DNA of 64,000 bases from Pseudomonas lini (GCF_030812475.1 NZ_JAUSSR010000001.1:62001-126000); one strand, 5' to 3'. Shown: positions 24,944 through 34,788, counted from the first letter of the stretch. Numbers and translations are program-made. Notes: generated by a model from the letters alone, not told the origin.

Positions 24944-25636
24944 TTAGAACAAAAGAATCTCTTCGGTGCACAGTGCGCGGTACTCGCCCGGTTTTAGGGC
25001 GTTGTCGAGCGCCAACGGCCCTATGCGTTCGCGGTGCAGGCGCAACACTTTATTGTCGAAGTGGCCGAACATCCGCTTCACCTGATGATACCGCCCTTCG
25101 ACGATGCTCAGACGCGCGGATTTCGGCCCGAGCACCACCAGTTCGGCGGGTTGGGTGACGAGGTCTTCGAATGCGAAGTACAGGCCTTCGGTGAAGGTGA
25201 TCGCGTAGTCGGGGCCGATGTCCTGTTCAGTCTCGACGTAATAGACCTTGGGCAGTTTGGTCTGCGGTTGGGTCAGGCGTCGTGACCAGCTGCCGTCGTT
25301 GGTGATCAGCATCAGGCCGGTGGTGTTGTAGTCCAGGCGCCCGGCGATGTGCAGCTCGTGCTTGTCCGGCTCGTGGATCAGGTCGAGTACGGTCGGGTGC
25401 TCGGGGTCGCGGGTGGCGCTGACGCAGCCGGCCGGCTTGTGCAGCATGAAGTAGCGGGCGGGCTTGCCGACTTGCAGTACGTCCTCGTCGACCTCGACGC
25501 GACTGAACACCGAGACCTCGGCGTGGGGGTCACTGGCGATTGTGCCGTCGATCCTGACGCGCTTTTCCACCAGCAACAGACGCACCTGCTGACGGTTGAA
25601 GCGGGGCAGGTTGCTGAGGAAACGGTCGACGCGCAT
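24944..25636 (-). CDS. rsuA: 16S rRNA pseudouridine(516) synthase, RsuA family
   Basis: Isomerises a uridine of 16S rRNA. The 230-residue product has an N-terminal S4 domain (MRVDRFLSNL, RRQQVRLLLVEKRVRIDG-like) and the RsuA/RluB catalytic domain with Asp102 in AGRLDYNTTGL, the same position as in E. coli RsuA. The ATG at 25636 follows TCTCCTGTC on the plus strand (GACAGGAGA read on the minus), a good ribosome site. The further upstream frame is unrelated sequence. Confidence 0.88.
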   Translation of the reverse strand: MRVDRFLSNLPRFNRQQVRLLLVEKRVRIDGTIASDPHAEVSVFSRVEVDEDVLQVGKPARYFMLHKPAGCVSATRDPEHPTVLDLIHEPDKHELHIAGRLDYNTTGLMLITNDGSWSRRLTQPQTKLPKVYYVETEQDIGPDYAITFTEGLYFAFEDLVTQPAELVVLGPKSARLSIVEGRYHQVKRMFGHFDNKVLRLHRERIGPLALDNALKPGEYRALCTEEILLF

Positions 25637-25695
25637 GACAGGAGATCGGTGGGGGCGATGGGGCGCGCATCTTACGCGATTGGCGGCGCGGTTGC

Positions 25696-25890
25696 TTACA
25701 ACTGCGAGTCGACCTGGGCGCAGCGCGGGCACAGGCAGGATTTGTCGCGCAGTTCCGGCGGCAACGCCTCGAGCACCGCCGGGTCGATGCTGACGCCGTA
25801 GCACCAACAGGCCCGATCGGCGGTTCGAGGGTCGGCCAGGGTGCAGTCGTTGGAGGCGCCGCAGGCCGGGCAGAATTCTGGCTTGTTCAT
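25696..25890 (-). CDS. Cysteine-rich CWC family protein
   Basis: Product of 64 residues with two Cys pairs at the ends (FCPACGASNDC, CLCPRCAQ) and the central ACWCYGV that names the family. Probably a zinc-binding protein of unknown role. It sits between the diguanylate cyclase and the rsuA-type gene on the same strand. Confidence 0.88.
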   Translation of the reverse strand: MNKPEFCPACGASNDCTLADPRTADRACWCYGVSIDPAVLEALPPELRDKSCLCPRCAQVDSQL

Positions 25891-25896
25891 GTAGGC

Positions 25897-27384
25897 CTAT
25901 GCATAGCTGGAGTGAGGCATTTCCACGCAGGTGCGGTTGCGCCCGGAATGCTTGGCACGATACATCGCTTGATCGGCCCGCGACAGCAGTGTGTGCAAGG
26001 TGTCGTCCGCTTGCAGGGTGGTCAGGCCGATGCTGACCGTCAGTTGCAGCTCCTTACCGTGGTAGGCATACCGCTTTTTTGCCACATGCTGGCGGATTTT
26101 CTCTGCGATCATCTTGCCGTTGTCACCGTCGGTGTCCTTGAGCAGCAAGATAAATTCTTCACCGCCCCAGCGGCAGACGATGTCGGAGTGCCGCAGGCAG
26201 CTCTCGAGGTCCCGTGCGAAGCCGATCAGCACCTGATCGCCGGCCAGGTGGCCGTGGGTGTCGTTCAGCGCCTTGAAGTGGTCCAGGTCCAGCAGCAGCG
26301 CGGTCAGGGGCCTGGGTTCGCGCTGGGCTTCGTGCATGGCTTGCGCGGCCAGCAGGTCGAAGCCGCGCCGGTTGGGCAGTTCAGTCAGGCTGTCGAGGGT
26401 GGCCTGAGTCTGGATTTTGCCCTGATAGCGCTTGATCACCCGATTGAGCAGGGCCAGTACGCTCAGGGTGACGATCAGGCAGATCAGCAGGTTCAGGTAC
26501 AGCGACTGGCGAATCTCGCTGAGGGCGCCGTCTTCGCGCTTGTCGACGAACAGGTACCAGTTCAGCTCCGGAATGAAGCGCACGTTGAGGAAGTGGCCCT
26601 GGCCCTGGACAGAATACTCGTAGCTGCCGCTGTGGGGCTTGGGCAGTTGGCTGACCAGGCCTTTCATGCTGTCGAGCTCGCCGAGGGTCTGTCCGACCCG
26701 TGCGCCTTGCGGGCCACCTTCGGCGCCGGTGAGCACCAGGCGCCCGAAGGTGTCGACGAAATACACGCTGCGCTGGTAGCGCTGCTGGTATTTGTCGATC
26801 AGCTTGATCACCGCATCGACCGTCAGGCCGACACCCGCCGCGCCGATGAAGCGGTTGTTGTAGTCGTAGACCTTGTAGTTGATGAAGAAGGTCAGGTTGT
26901 CCTTGTTGGCCAGGTCCGGGTCGACATTGATCTCGTAGGGATCGGCCATGTCGCGTACGCGGAAGTACCAGGCGTCGCGGGGCTCGTCGACCTTGACCTG
27001 CTTGAGCACGCCTTTGGCGTGGTAATAGGTCAGCGTGCCGTTGGAGACGAAAAACGCGGTGTAGGCACCGTAGTGGGTCATGACCTCGTCGAGGTAGCGG
27101 GTCATCTGCCCGGGATCGTTTTCGCCGTTGACCACCCAGTCCCGCATGAAGGTGTCGCGGGACATCATCGAGGAAATCAGGATCGGCCTGACCAGGTCTT
27201 TCTGGATTTCCGAGTAGACCGTGTCTGACGTCAGCGGCAATTCGGTATTGACGATATTGTCGCGGATCGACGCCCGCGAAGCGTAATAGCTGAGCAGGGA
27301 CGTGGCCAGAAACCCCGCGCCCAGCAGCGCGATCAGCGTGAACACCAACGAACGTTGCGAATACAGCGGCGAGCGAAGCGGCAT
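25897..27384 (-). CDS. Membrane diguanylate cyclase with dCache sensor
   Basis: Product of 495 residues: transmembrane helix about 14-33, a periplasmic double-Cache domain (about 35-310, with YYHAKGVLKQV and ...RDAWYFRVRD), a second helix near 325-345 and a GGDEF domain with GGEEF (407-411) and an RxxD I-site (RHSD). Extracellular small-molecule sensing through Cache should set cyclic di-GMP output. ATG 27384 is chosen at the membrane anchor; ATG 27417 is possible. The CWC gene follows 6 bp after its stop. Confidence 0.9.
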   Translation of the reverse strand: MPLRSPLYSQRSLVFTLIALLGAGFLATSLLSYYASRASIRDNIVNTELPLTSDTVYSEIQKDLVRPILISSMMSRDTFMRDWVVNGENDPGQMTRYLDEVMTHYGAYTAFFVSNGTLTYYHAKGVLKQVKVDEPRDAWYFRVRDMADPYEINVDPDLANKDNLTFFINYKVYDYNNRFIGAAGVGLTVDAVIKLIDKYQQRYQRSVYFVDTFGRLVLTGAEGGPQGARVGQTLGELDSMKGLVSQLPKPHSGSYEYSVQGQGHFLNVRFIPELNWYLFVDKREDGALSEIRQSLYLNLLICLIVTLSVLALLNRVIKRYQGKIQTQATLDSLTELPNRRGFDLLAAQAMHEAQREPRPLTALLLDLDHFKALNDTHGHLAGDQVLIGFARDLESCLRHSDIVCRWGGEEFILLLKDTDGDNGKMIAEKIRQHVAKKRYAYHGKELQLTVSIGLTTLQADDTLHTLLSRADQAMYRAKHSGRNRTCVEMPHSSYA

Positions 27385-27489
27385 GGCGATTCCGTTGCAG
27401 TAATCCGATGCAAGCATTCTAGTGGCACTTTGCGGAAATAACTGCGGGATTTGTGGGGTGGATCGGCATGGATCAGGTCGGTGGCGTCC

Positions 27490-27612
27490 GGGCCCCTTCG
27501 CCGCACCGCAGCGAAGGGGCCATGCCTGACACACCGCATCGCCTGGTTCGCCAGCAAGCCGGCTCCTGCAGGGTTGTGCGCGGTCACGGTAGGAGCTGGC
27601 TTGCCAGCGAAT
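27490..27612. repeat. Cluster of REP elements
   Basis: Hairpin GGCCCCTTCGC...GCGAAGGGGCC (27490-27521) followed by two REP copies in opposite orientation (27540-27573, 27586-27612, the latter GTAGGAGCTGGCTTGCCAGC). The cluster fills the gap between the end of the guanidine operon and the diguanylate cyclase start. Confidence 0.8.
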
Positions 27613-27619
27613 CGTGAGG

Positions 27620-29398
27620 TCAGCGCAGGTCTTTCAGATACGCTCTCCAACCTCCCAAATGACTGATATTGACCGCCCCCTCCAACCCATACGCCTCGCA
27701 GATAAACCCGCTCTCCCAGCGCCCATCCGCCAGCTGCACCTTGCCCAACCCCAGCGGTGCCGGAATCCCGGTCAGGAACGAACCCAGCTCACTGCTCGGC
27801 AGTTCCCAGACTTCCACCGCGATTGCGACACCACCTTCCTTCACTCGAACCATTCCGGGACGCAGCGGTGAGCCGCCGGCCAATGCATACAGCTGGTAGT
27901 CCGGTGAACTGAACGTCGTCTCGATCAGCCGCGCCCCGCGCCGCTTCAATTGCCAATTCAACGCCAACCCATCCAGATGCGCACCACACACCACCAACCG
28001 CGCACGATCATTGCGCGCGACTGTGGCTGGTGCAGAGATCGCCAGACCTTGCCGACGTTGCAACGCATCCGCCACCCCCAACAGATACTGATCGGTGAAC
28101 GCCCGGCCAAACAGCGTCACGCCCCACGGCAGGCCGTTGCCCATGAAGCCGGCGGGCACGGCGACGGCGGCGTAATCGAGCAGGTTCATGAAGTTGGTGT
28201 AGTAGCCGAGTTCCGAGTTGCGCACTACCGGTTCGGCCGTCAGTTGCGCCAGTGTCACCGGGCGGCCGATGGTTGGCGTGAGCACGCAATCGAGTCCGTC
28301 CAGCGCCTGGTCGCACAGCGCTTTCAAGGCTTGCAGGCGATACTGCGCACGGAAGGTTTGCACGCCGCTCACCGCCGGCGCCTTGGCCAGTACCGCACGA
28401 ATCACCGGCAGCACCGCTTCGGGATTTTGCTCCAGCAACTCGCCGGCGACGCTGTAGCGCTCGGCCACCCACGGCCCTTCGTAGAGCAGGCGCGCCGCTT
28501 CCAGAAACGGCGACAAATCCAGTTCCACGGCTTCACCGCCCAAGGCCTTGAGCTGATCGACGGCATCACTGAACAGCAGCGGGCCCTCAGGGCAACCGAA
28601 GAACTCCAGGTCTTGCGTGCGCGGCACGCCAAAACGGAACGGGCGCGGTGTCCCGAACGCCGAGCCGTCATTCCACAGCGGATTGCTGCGGCTGTATTCA
28701 TCCCGCGGATCGAGTTGCGCGGTGAGCGCCAGTAGTTGGCTGGCTTCCCGGGCAGTGGCGGTAAAAGTCGTGACGCAATCGAGGGTGCGGCAGGCCGGCA
28801 CCACGCCCGCCGTGGAGATCAACCCTTTGGTGGCTTTCAAGCCGACCAGATTATTCAAGGCCGCCGGCACCCGCCCGGAACCTGCCGTGTCCGTGCCCAG
28901 CGAAAAGCTCGCGACGCCCAATGCCACCGCCAGCGAAGAACCGGCACTGGAACCGCCCGAGGGGTAATCCGGCAACACGCTGTTCGGACACGCGCCATAG
29001 GGTGAGCGACTGCCGTTGAGGCCGGTGGCGAACTGGTCGAGGTTGGTCTTGCCCAGCGGAATAGCGCCCAGAGCGAGCAATTGCTCGACGATGGTTGCCG
29101 AACGCTGCGGCACGTAGGCAAACGCCGGGCACGCGGCCGTGGTCGGAATGCCCGCCAGGTCGATGTTGTCCTTGATCGCGAATGGCACGCCGTACAGTGG
29201 CAGGCTGTCCGGGTCACACCCGTCGAGGGCGGCGAGGTAGGGCTCCAGTTCCTCGGCGCTGAGCAAGTGGATGAACAGGTGATAGTCCGGGTTCAGCGCT
29301 GCGGCTTTCTCGCGCAGGCTCGACAGCAGTTGCCGGGGTGTGATGCTGCCGTCGCGGTAGGCGCTGCGCAGGGCCTCGAGTTGCAGATTGATGTTCAT
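27620..29398 (-). CDS. atzF: Allophanate hydrolase
   Basis: Hydrolyses allophanate to ammonia and carbon dioxide, the last step of the guanidine/urea carboxylation route. The 592-residue product has an amidase-signature domain with the Ser-cisSer-Lys triad Lys76 (AIKDNID), Ser150 (SGGSSAG) and Ser174 (TDTAGSGR), and the C-terminal decarboxylating domain (about 480-592) typical of full-length AtzF. It starts 26 bp after the carboxylase stop and is the last gene of the operon. Confidence 0.92.
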   Translation of the reverse strand: MNINLQLEALRSAYRDGSITPRQLLSSLREKAAALNPDYHLFIHLLSAEELEPYLAALDGCDPDSLPLYGVPFAIKDNIDLAGIPTTAACPAFAYVPQRSATIVEQLLALGAIPLGKTNLDQFATGLNGSRSPYGACPNSVLPDYPSGGSSAGSSLAVALGVASFSLGTDTAGSGRVPAALNNLVGLKATKGLISTAGVVPACRTLDCVTTFTATAREASQLLALTAQLDPRDEYSRSNPLWNDGSAFGTPRPFRFGVPRTQDLEFFGCPEGPLLFSDAVDQLKALGGEAVELDLSPFLEAARLLYEGPWVAERYSVAGELLEQNPEAVLPVIRAVLAKAPAVSGVQTFRAQYRLQALKALCDQALDGLDCVLTPTIGRPVTLAQLTAEPVVRNSELGYYTNFMNLLDYAAVAVPAGFMGNGLPWGVTLFGRAFTDQYLLGVADALQRRQGLAISAPATVARNDRARLVVCGAHLDGLALNWQLKRRGARLIETTFSSPDYQLYALAGGSPLRPGMVRVKEGGVAIAVEVWELPSSELGSFLTGIPAPLGLGKVQLADGRWESGFICEAYGLEGAVNISHLGGWRAYLKDLR

Positions 29399-29423
29399 GG
29401 CATTGATCCTGTTCAAAATGGTT

Positions 29424-32400
29424 TCACTCGAGTTCCAGCACCACGACGCGCTGTCCGGCACGCACGGCCGACCCCGGCTGTACGCGAATTTCCCGCACCA
29501 CGCCGGCCATGGGCGCGAGCAGGGGGATTTCCATCTTCATCGATTCCAGAATCACCAGTACATCACCGGCGGCGACGCGGCTGCCGGCCTCTACCTGCAC
29601 CTGCCAGAGGTTGCCGGCGATGTGGCTGTCGACGCTCTGTTGACCATGGGCTAGCGGTGCGTCTGCGGTGGCCTCCGGGGCCGGTTCTTCGCTGTCGAAA
29701 CGGGCCTGGCCGCTGGCGATCCACCGCTCGCGTTCGGCGTTGAACGCGCCTTGTTGCTGATCGCGAAACGCGGCAATGGTCTCGGCTTCTTTGGTCAGGA
29801 ACGCCTGGTAGTCCGCCAGATTCAGCTGACTGTGCTCGATGTTCAGATCGAAACGCCCAAGAGGGAAATCCCGGCGAATGCGCAGCAGCTCATCGGCGCT
29901 CACCGGATAGAACCGGATCTGGTCGAAAAAGCGCAGCAACCACGGTTTGCCGTCGAACGCCGCGACCTCCCGGTAGCGATTCCACATCTGCAAGGTACGA
30001 CCGACGAACTGATAACCGCCAGGGCCTTCCATGCCGTACACGCACATATAGGCGCCACCGATGCCCACCGAGTTTTCCGCGGTCCAGGTGCGGGCCGGGT
30101 TGTATTTGGTGGTGACCAGCCGATGCCGTGGATCGAGCGGGGTGGCGACCGGTGCGCCGAGGTAGACGTCGCCAAGGCCCATCACCAGGTAGCTGGCGTC
30201 AAACACCGTGCGCTGCACTTCATCGAGATTCGGCAGGTCGTTGATGCGACGGATGAACTCCAGATTGCTCGGGCACCAAGGCGCGTCCTTGCGCACGGTG
30301 GTCATGTATTTCTCTATCGCCAGCTGACAGGCCGGGTCGTCCCACGACAGCGGCAGGTGGACGATGCGCGAGGGCACTTGCAGGTCCCGGGCGGCGCACA
30401 CCGCGTCCCATTCACCGGCGACGATGCCGAGCAGATCGGCCAGCGGCAGTTGTTCGGGTTGGTAGTGCACTTGCAGCGAGCGGATGCCGGGGGTCAGGTC
30501 GATCACCCCGTGCAGGTTTTTGCTTTCCAGGGCTTGCATCAGGGCGTGGGCGCGGAAACGCAGGACCAGGTCAAGTTCGGGAGCGCCGATTTCCAGCAGC
30601 AGGTGAGTGTCGCCGGACAATCTTGCCACCAGCCGCGTATCGTCCTGACCAAGGTCCAGCACCACAGGCGATACACCCCCCTGTAGGAGCTGGCTTGCCA
30701 GCGAAGAAGTTGATGCGGTGTCTGTCAGGGCCCCTTCGCTGGCAAGCCAGCTCCTACAGGTCCCCCATTTCAGGGCGAGATGGCGGGCGGTTTTGAGATC
30801 GACTGGGAAAAACTGCACCTTGTCGCCAGCCTTGAGCTGCCCCAGCTGCCAGAGGTCGGCCTCGATCACTGTCACCGGGCAGACGAACCCACCCAGGCTC
30901 GGGCCATCGGGACCGAGGATTACCGGCATGTCGCCGGTGAAATCCACCGCGCCGATCGCATACGGATTGTCATGGATATTCGACGGATGCAACCCCGCCT
31001 CACCACCGTCGGCACGCACCCATTCCGGCTTCGGCCCTATCAGTCGAACCCCGGTACGGCTTGAGTTGAAATGCACTTCCCACCGGGTGGCGAAGAAGGT
31101 GGCGATGTAGTCTTCGGTGAAGTATTCCGGCGCGCCGTGGGGGCCGTAGATCACCCGGATTTGCCGCACGGCGGGTAACTCGGTGACCTGCTCGTCAGCC
31201 AGTTGCTGCCCGGCCCCAAAGTCCTTCAATGCCGGAACATGCAGCACATCACCGGCGCGCAGCGCTCGGCCACCGTGCCCGCCAAACTGCCCCAGGGTGA
31301 AGGTGCTTTTGCTGCCCAGATAATCCGGCACTTGCAGACCGCCGCGCAGGCACAGGTAGCTGCGAGCGCCAGCACCGGCAATAGTGCCGAGGCTCAACGT
31401 GGCGCCTGCCGGAATCAGCAGCGCTGTATTCATCGCTACGGTTTCACCGTTCAACGTCAGTGGAATCACCGCCCCGGTCACCGCTATCACCGCCTCGCAG
31501 TTGAAGCGCAGCAACGGGCCGCTCATGGTGATTTCCAGTGCCGCCGCACCGTCGTCGTTGCCCAGCAACAGATTACCCAGTCGCAACGCGCGGCTGTCCA
31601 TCGGCCCCGACGGCGGCACCCCCACCGCCCAGTAGCCGAGGCGGCCGGGATAGTCCTGAACGCTGGTCTGGGTGCCGGCGCTGAGCACTTCGAAGGTGTT
31701 GGCTCGATAGACCAGGCCTTCCAGGCAACGGGTCCACGCCTGGCCGCTGGCGAAGGGTGCATCGAGCAGGATCTGGCGCAGGTAATCGCGGTTGGTTTCC
31801 ACCCCGTAGAGCAGGCTGTCGCCCAAGGCCTGGTGCAGATCGGCGCGGGCCTGTTCGCGGGTCGGCGCCCAACTGATGACCTTGGCGATCATCGGATCGA
31901 AGTAGGGCGGGATCTCGCAACCGGCCTCGACCCAGGTGTCGATCCTTAGATGTTTGCCATCGGCGACAGGGAAATCCACGGCCGTGAGCAGGCCGGGGCT
32001 CGGTTGAAAATCCCGCCCCGGATCTTCGGCATACAGCCGCGCCTGAATCGCATGACCGTCAGCTTTCAACCCTCGGCTCAACTCGCTCAACGGTGGTAGA
32101 TCACCGGCCGCCAGTTGCACCATCCAGCGCACCAGGTCCACGCCCCACACTTGCTCGGTGACACCGTGTTCCACCTGCAAGCGGGTGTTCACTTCCAGAA
32201 AGTAGAAGCGCTGATCTTCACTGTCGAAGACGAATTCCACAGTCCCGGCGCTGCGGTAGTTCACCGCTTGCGCCAGTTTGATCGCCGCTGCGCACAGCGC
32301 TTCGGCCATGCCCTCGGGCAGGTTCGGCGCCGGGGTTTCTTCGAGGACCTTCTGGTTGCGCCGCTGCACCGAGCAGTCGCGCACACCCAGGGCGATCACT

Positions 32401-33056
32401 TGCCCGTGGCCGTCGCCGAACACCTGGACTTCCAGATGCCGGGCCCGCTGGATGTACTTCTCGATGAAGACACCGGCGTCGCTGAAATTGTTCTGGCCGA
32501 GGCGTTTGACCGCTTCGAAGGATTCAATCAGTTGCTCCGCGCTGTGGCATACGCGCATGCCGATACCACCACCACCGGCGGTGCTTTTGAGCATCACCGG
32601 GTAGCCGACCTGTTCGCCGGCGATCAAGGCGGCGTCGAGACTGTCGAGCAGTTCGGTGCCTTCGAGCAGCGGCACCCCGTGTTGCCTGGCCAGGGCACGG
32701 GCGGTGTGCTTCAGGCCAAACACGCGCAGTTGCTGCGGCGTCGGGCCGATGAAGGCGATACTGGCCGCTTCGCAGGCTTCGGCGAACGCGGCGTTTTCCG
32801 AGAGAAAGCCGTAGCCGGGATGAATCGCCGTGGCGCCGGTGGATTTGGCAATGGCGAGCAGCTTGTCGACCATCAGATAAGTACCGGCCGCGGCGCCGTC
32901 ACCCAGGCTGTGGGCTTCGTCGGCCTGCAGGATATGCAGGCTGGCGGCATCGGCTTCGGAGTAGACGGCAACGCCCCGGACCTGCAATTGACGCAAGGTG
33001 CGCAGGATGCGGCAGGCAATGGCGCCGCGGTTGGCAATCAGGACTTTTTCGAACAT
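29424..33056 (-). CDS. Biotin-dependent urea/guanidine carboxylase, probably guanidine carboxylase
   Basis: Large single-chain carboxylase of 1210 residues: biotin carboxylase (1-450, ATP-grasp KSTAGGGGIGM), a carboxyltransferase formed by KipA-like (about 470-765) and KipI-like (about 797-1010) parts, and a C-terminal biotinyl domain with Lys1174 in ESMKME. It carboxylates urea or guanidine. The guanidine-I riboswitch and DUF1989 genes upstream favour guanidine, giving carboxyguanidine. About 32 residues between the KipA- and KipI-like parts are encoded by a REPIN inserted in frame (30681-30759). The start ATG 33056 is the family start (MFEKVLIANRGAIACRI). Confidence 0.9.
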   Translation of the reverse strand: MFEKVLIANRGAIACRILRTLRQLQVRGVAVYSEADAASLHILQADEAHSLGDGAAAGTYLMVDKLLAIAKSTGATAIHPGYGFLSENAAFAEACEAASIAFIGPTPQQLRVFGLKHTARALARQHGVPLLEGTELLDSLDAALIAGEQVGYPVMLKSTAGGGGIGMRVCHSAEQLIESFEAVKRLGQNNFSDAGVFIEKYIQRARHLEVQVFGDGHGQVIALGVRDCSVQRRNQKVLEETPAPNLPEGMAEALCAAAIKLAQAVNYRSAGTVEFVFDSEDQRFYFLEVNTRLQVEHGVTEQVWGVDLVRWMVQLAAGDLPPLSELSRGLKADGHAIQARLYAEDPGRDFQPSPGLLTAVDFPVADGKHLRIDTWVEAGCEIPPYFDPMIAKVISWAPTREQARADLHQALGDSLLYGVETNRDYLRQILLDAPFASGQAWTRCLEGLVYRANTFEVLSAGTQTSVQDYPGRLGYWAVGVPPSGPMDSRALRLGNLLLGNDDGAAALEITMSGPLLRFNCEAVIAVTGAVIPLTLNGETVAMNTALLIPAGATLSLGTIAGAGARSYLCLRGGLQVPDYLGSKSTFTLGQFGGHGGRALRAGDVLHVPALKDFGAGQQLADEQVTELPAVRQIRVIYGPHGAPEYFTEDYIATFFATRWEVHFNSSRTGVRLIGPKPEWVRADGGEAGLHPSNIHDNPYAIGAVDFTGDMPVILGPDGPSLGGFVCPVTVIEADLWQLGQLKAGDKVQFFPVDLKTARHLALKWGTCRSWLASEGALTDTASTSSLASQLLQGGVSPVVLDLGQDDTRLVARLSGDTHLLLEIGAPELDLVLRFRAHALMQALESKNLHGVIDLTPGIRSLQVHYQPEQLPLADLLGIVAGEWDAVCAARDLQVPSRIVHLPLSWDDPACQLAIEKYMTTVRKDAPWCPSNLEFIRRINDLPNLDEVQRTVFDASYLVMGLGDVYLGAPVATPLDPRHRLVTTKYNPARTWTAENSVGIGGAYMCVYGMEGPGGYQFVGRTLQMWNRYREVAAFDGKPWLLRFFDQIRFYPVSADELLRIRRDFPLGRFDLNIEHSQLNLADYQAFLTKEAETIAAFRDQQQGAFNAERERWIASGQARFDSEEPAPEATADAPLAHGQQSVDSHIAGNLWQVQVEAGSRVAAGDVLVILESMKMEIPLLAPMAGVVREIRVQPGSAVRAGQRVVVLELE
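30681..30759. repeat. Perfect REPIN inside the carboxylase coding sequence
   Basis: A 26-bp REP starting CTGTAGGAGCTGGCTTGCCA (30681-30706) and its exact inverted copy (30734-30759) surround a 27-bp spacer. The whole element is translated without a stop, giving CRSWLASEGALTDTASTSSL-ASQLLQ at the junction of the two carboxyltransferase parts. Confidence 0.95.
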
Positions 33057-33180
33057 GGCAAAACCCCCGGAGGCGATGACGCATCGGCCTCGACCTGGGT
33101 TGCGGGTCGTCCCGCAGTTTTCGATGGGCGCCGGGGTCGTCCCCGGCGGCAGAATCACTAAACTTGACACCACTGATGAC

Positions 33181-33292
33181 CTTGTAGGAGCTGGCTTGCC
33201 AGCGAAGAGGCCGGCACATTCAACAGTGATGTCGACTGACACACCGCTATCGTCGGAACGCCGCCCGGGGCAAGCCCGCTCCCACAGGGATC
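33181..33292. repeat. REP pair of two different types
   Basis: TGTAGGAGCTGGCTTGCCAG (near 33182) and an oppositely placed GGGCAAGCCCGCTCCCACAG (near 33270) flank a spacer. They lie in the 317-bp gap between the DUF1989 genes and the carboxylase gene, where they could shape or stabilise the operon mRNA. No protein gene is evident in the gap except the 26-codon ORF at its upstream end. Confidence 0.75.
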
Positions 33293-33302
33293 AGGAGTGT
33301 TC

Positions 33303-33383
33303 TTACTGTTTGAGGCACTGCCCGGAGCGGGCCTGGCAAAGGGCAAACAACCATTTACGCAACCGCGCCAGTTTCAGTTCCAT
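33303..33383 (-). CDS. Possible 26-aa ORF coupled to the DUF1989 gene
   Basis: ATG 33383 overlaps the stop of the preceding DUF1989 gene (ATGGAACTGA) and opens a 26-codon frame, [26 protein letters not shown]. The peptide is basic and amphipathic. Its start-stop overlap and position argue for translation, but with this length there is no family evidence. Confidence 0.3.
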   Translation of the reverse strand: MELKLARLRKWLFALCQARSGQCLKQ

Positions 33384-34039
33384 ACCAGCACCTCCGCCGG
33401 CGTAGGGTTGTAGGCATTACACGGGTTGTTCAATTGCGGACAGTTGGAGATCAGCACGATCACGTCCATCTCCGCCCGCAGGTCGACGTATTTACCCGGC
33501 GCCGAGATCCCGTCTGCAAAGGTCAACCCGCCCTCCGCCGTGACCGGCACGTTCATGAAGAAGTTGATGTTCGGTCCGATGTCGCCCTTACCCAGTCGTC
33601 CGTCGTGGACGCAGGCGCGCAGGTAGTTGTCGCGACAGCTGTGCATGTAGCGTTTCTCCAGCGCGTAACGCACCGTGTTGCTCTCCTGGGCGCAGGCGCC
33701 GCCGAGGGTGTCATGCCGGCCACAGGTGTCGGCGACAAGGGTCAGCATCGGTTGGCCGAGGTTGGAATAGAGCACGCTGCCGGTGCTCAGGTAGACGCTG
33801 TTTTGCCGGCGCAAGGTGCGTTGCACGTCGTAGCGTTCCTTGGGGTTGGCGACGCTGTAGAACAGGGTATCGATCGCCTGGTTGCCTTCCAGGTCGAGGA
33901 TGCGCAGGGTCTGGCCGGCCTTGACCTCCATCAGCCAGGGTTCGCCGGCGGGAATGGTGGCGCGGTAGACCGCGGTGTCTGGCTGCCTGTTTGCGGCATT
34001 GTCATCAGAAGCGGCAGCGGTAGCGATGGCGAGTGACAT
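33374..34039 (-). CDS. DUF1989 protein, carboxyguanidine deiminase subunit candidate (UAAP2)
   Basis: Product of 221 residues of the urea amidolyase-associated (DUF1989) family. Conserved segments include [20 protein letters not shown], the Cys/His-rich [20 protein letters not shown] and [14 protein letters not shown]. Pairs of DUF1989 proteins (CgdA/CgdB) have been shown to deiminate carboxyguanidine to allophanate, which fits the place between guanidine carboxylase and a guanidine riboswitch. Which of the two subunits this is cannot be told here. It lies 11 bp after the first DUF1989 gene. Confidence 0.88.
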   Translation of the reverse strand: MSLAIATAAASDDNAANRQPDTAVYRATIPAGEPWLMEVKAGQTLRILDLEGNQAIDTLFYSVANPKERYDVQRTLRRQNSVYLSTGSVLYSNLGQPMLTLVADTCGRHDTLGGACAQESNTVRYALEKRYMHSCRDNYLRACVHDGRLGKGDIGPNINFFMNVPVTAEGGLTFADGISAPGKYVDLRAEMDVIVLISNCPQLNNPCNAYNPTPAEVLVWN

Positions 34040-34050
34040 GGCAGCGATCC

Positions 34051-34776
34051 TCAGGCGAACAGGCGGTCGGTGTTAATGAAGCCGCGCTCGTTTTCCGGGC
34101 GCGAGGTGCGGCAGTGTTCGGCGACGCTGGCGTCGGCGTTCATCCAGCTGAGCTTCAGGGGTTGGGGGGCGTATTGCGGTGACGGGTCCATCGGGTGTTG
34201 CAGGGCGGTGAGCACCACCAGCGTGTCCATCGGCGCATACAACTCGATGTAATCGCCGGCCCTGGAGTTGCCTTCGACGAAGTGGAAATGTCCGGCCTCA
34301 TCGACGTTCACCCGGCTGAACAGGTTGAGCGTCATCAACAGATCGGACAGGCCCAGCCCCCATTTGCCCAGCTCCACCAACAGGTTGTCGGTGCCATTGC
34401 GGAAGAAGCCGTTGCGCAGTTCCTGATAGCGGCCCTGACCGTATTTTTGCGCGACCTCTTCCGCGCACAGTACGCCGCCGAGGCTGTCGCTCCAGCCGCA
34501 GGTGTCGGCGGTGATGGCAGCCAGCACCCGGCCCATGTCCGAGTACAGGCAATGGCCGGTGGTGAGCTTGGCGGTGTGCTGGCATTTGAGGCTGTCGGGC
34601 AGGTTCAGGCGCTCGGTTTTTTCGTTGGCGTTGAGCAACGTCAGGCTGACGTTGGCGCCACCGCGCAGGTCGGTCAGGCGCAGCAATTGGCCGCGTTTAA
34701 GAACAAAGGAGCGATGGCCGCCGCCGGGAAGCATTTCTTCGGCGAAGGGCGGGAACAGTTGAGTCGAATCCGTCAT
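34051..34776 (-). CDS. DUF1989 protein, carboxyguanidine deiminase subunit candidate (UAAP1)
   Basis: Product of 241 residues, paralogous to the next gene: [40 protein letters not shown] and [20 protein letters not shown]. It should form a complex with the smaller DUF1989 protein to convert carboxyguanidine into allophanate. Start ATG 34776 lies 12 bp after the ATPase gene. Proposed role is from the characterised guanidine pathway; activity here is inferred. Confidence 0.88.
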   Translation of the reverse strand: MTDSTQLFPPFAEEMLPGGGHRSFVLKRGQLLRLTDLRGGANVSLTLLNANEKTERLNLPDSLKCQHTAKLTTGHCLYSDMGRVLAAITADTCGWSDSLGGVLCAEEVAQKYGQGRYQELRNGFFRNGTDNLLVELGKWGLGLSDLLMTLNLFSRVNVDEAGHFHFVEGNSRAGDYIELYAPMDTLVVLTALQHPMDPSPQYAPQPLKLSWMNADASVAEHCRTSRPENERGFINTDRLFA

Positions 34777-34788
34777 TTCAAAATTCCT

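Noticed and set aside
25912..27228. 438-codon frame opposite the dCache diguanylate cyclase
   Set aside because: Antisense shadow; the minus strand encodes all GGDEF and Cache motifs.
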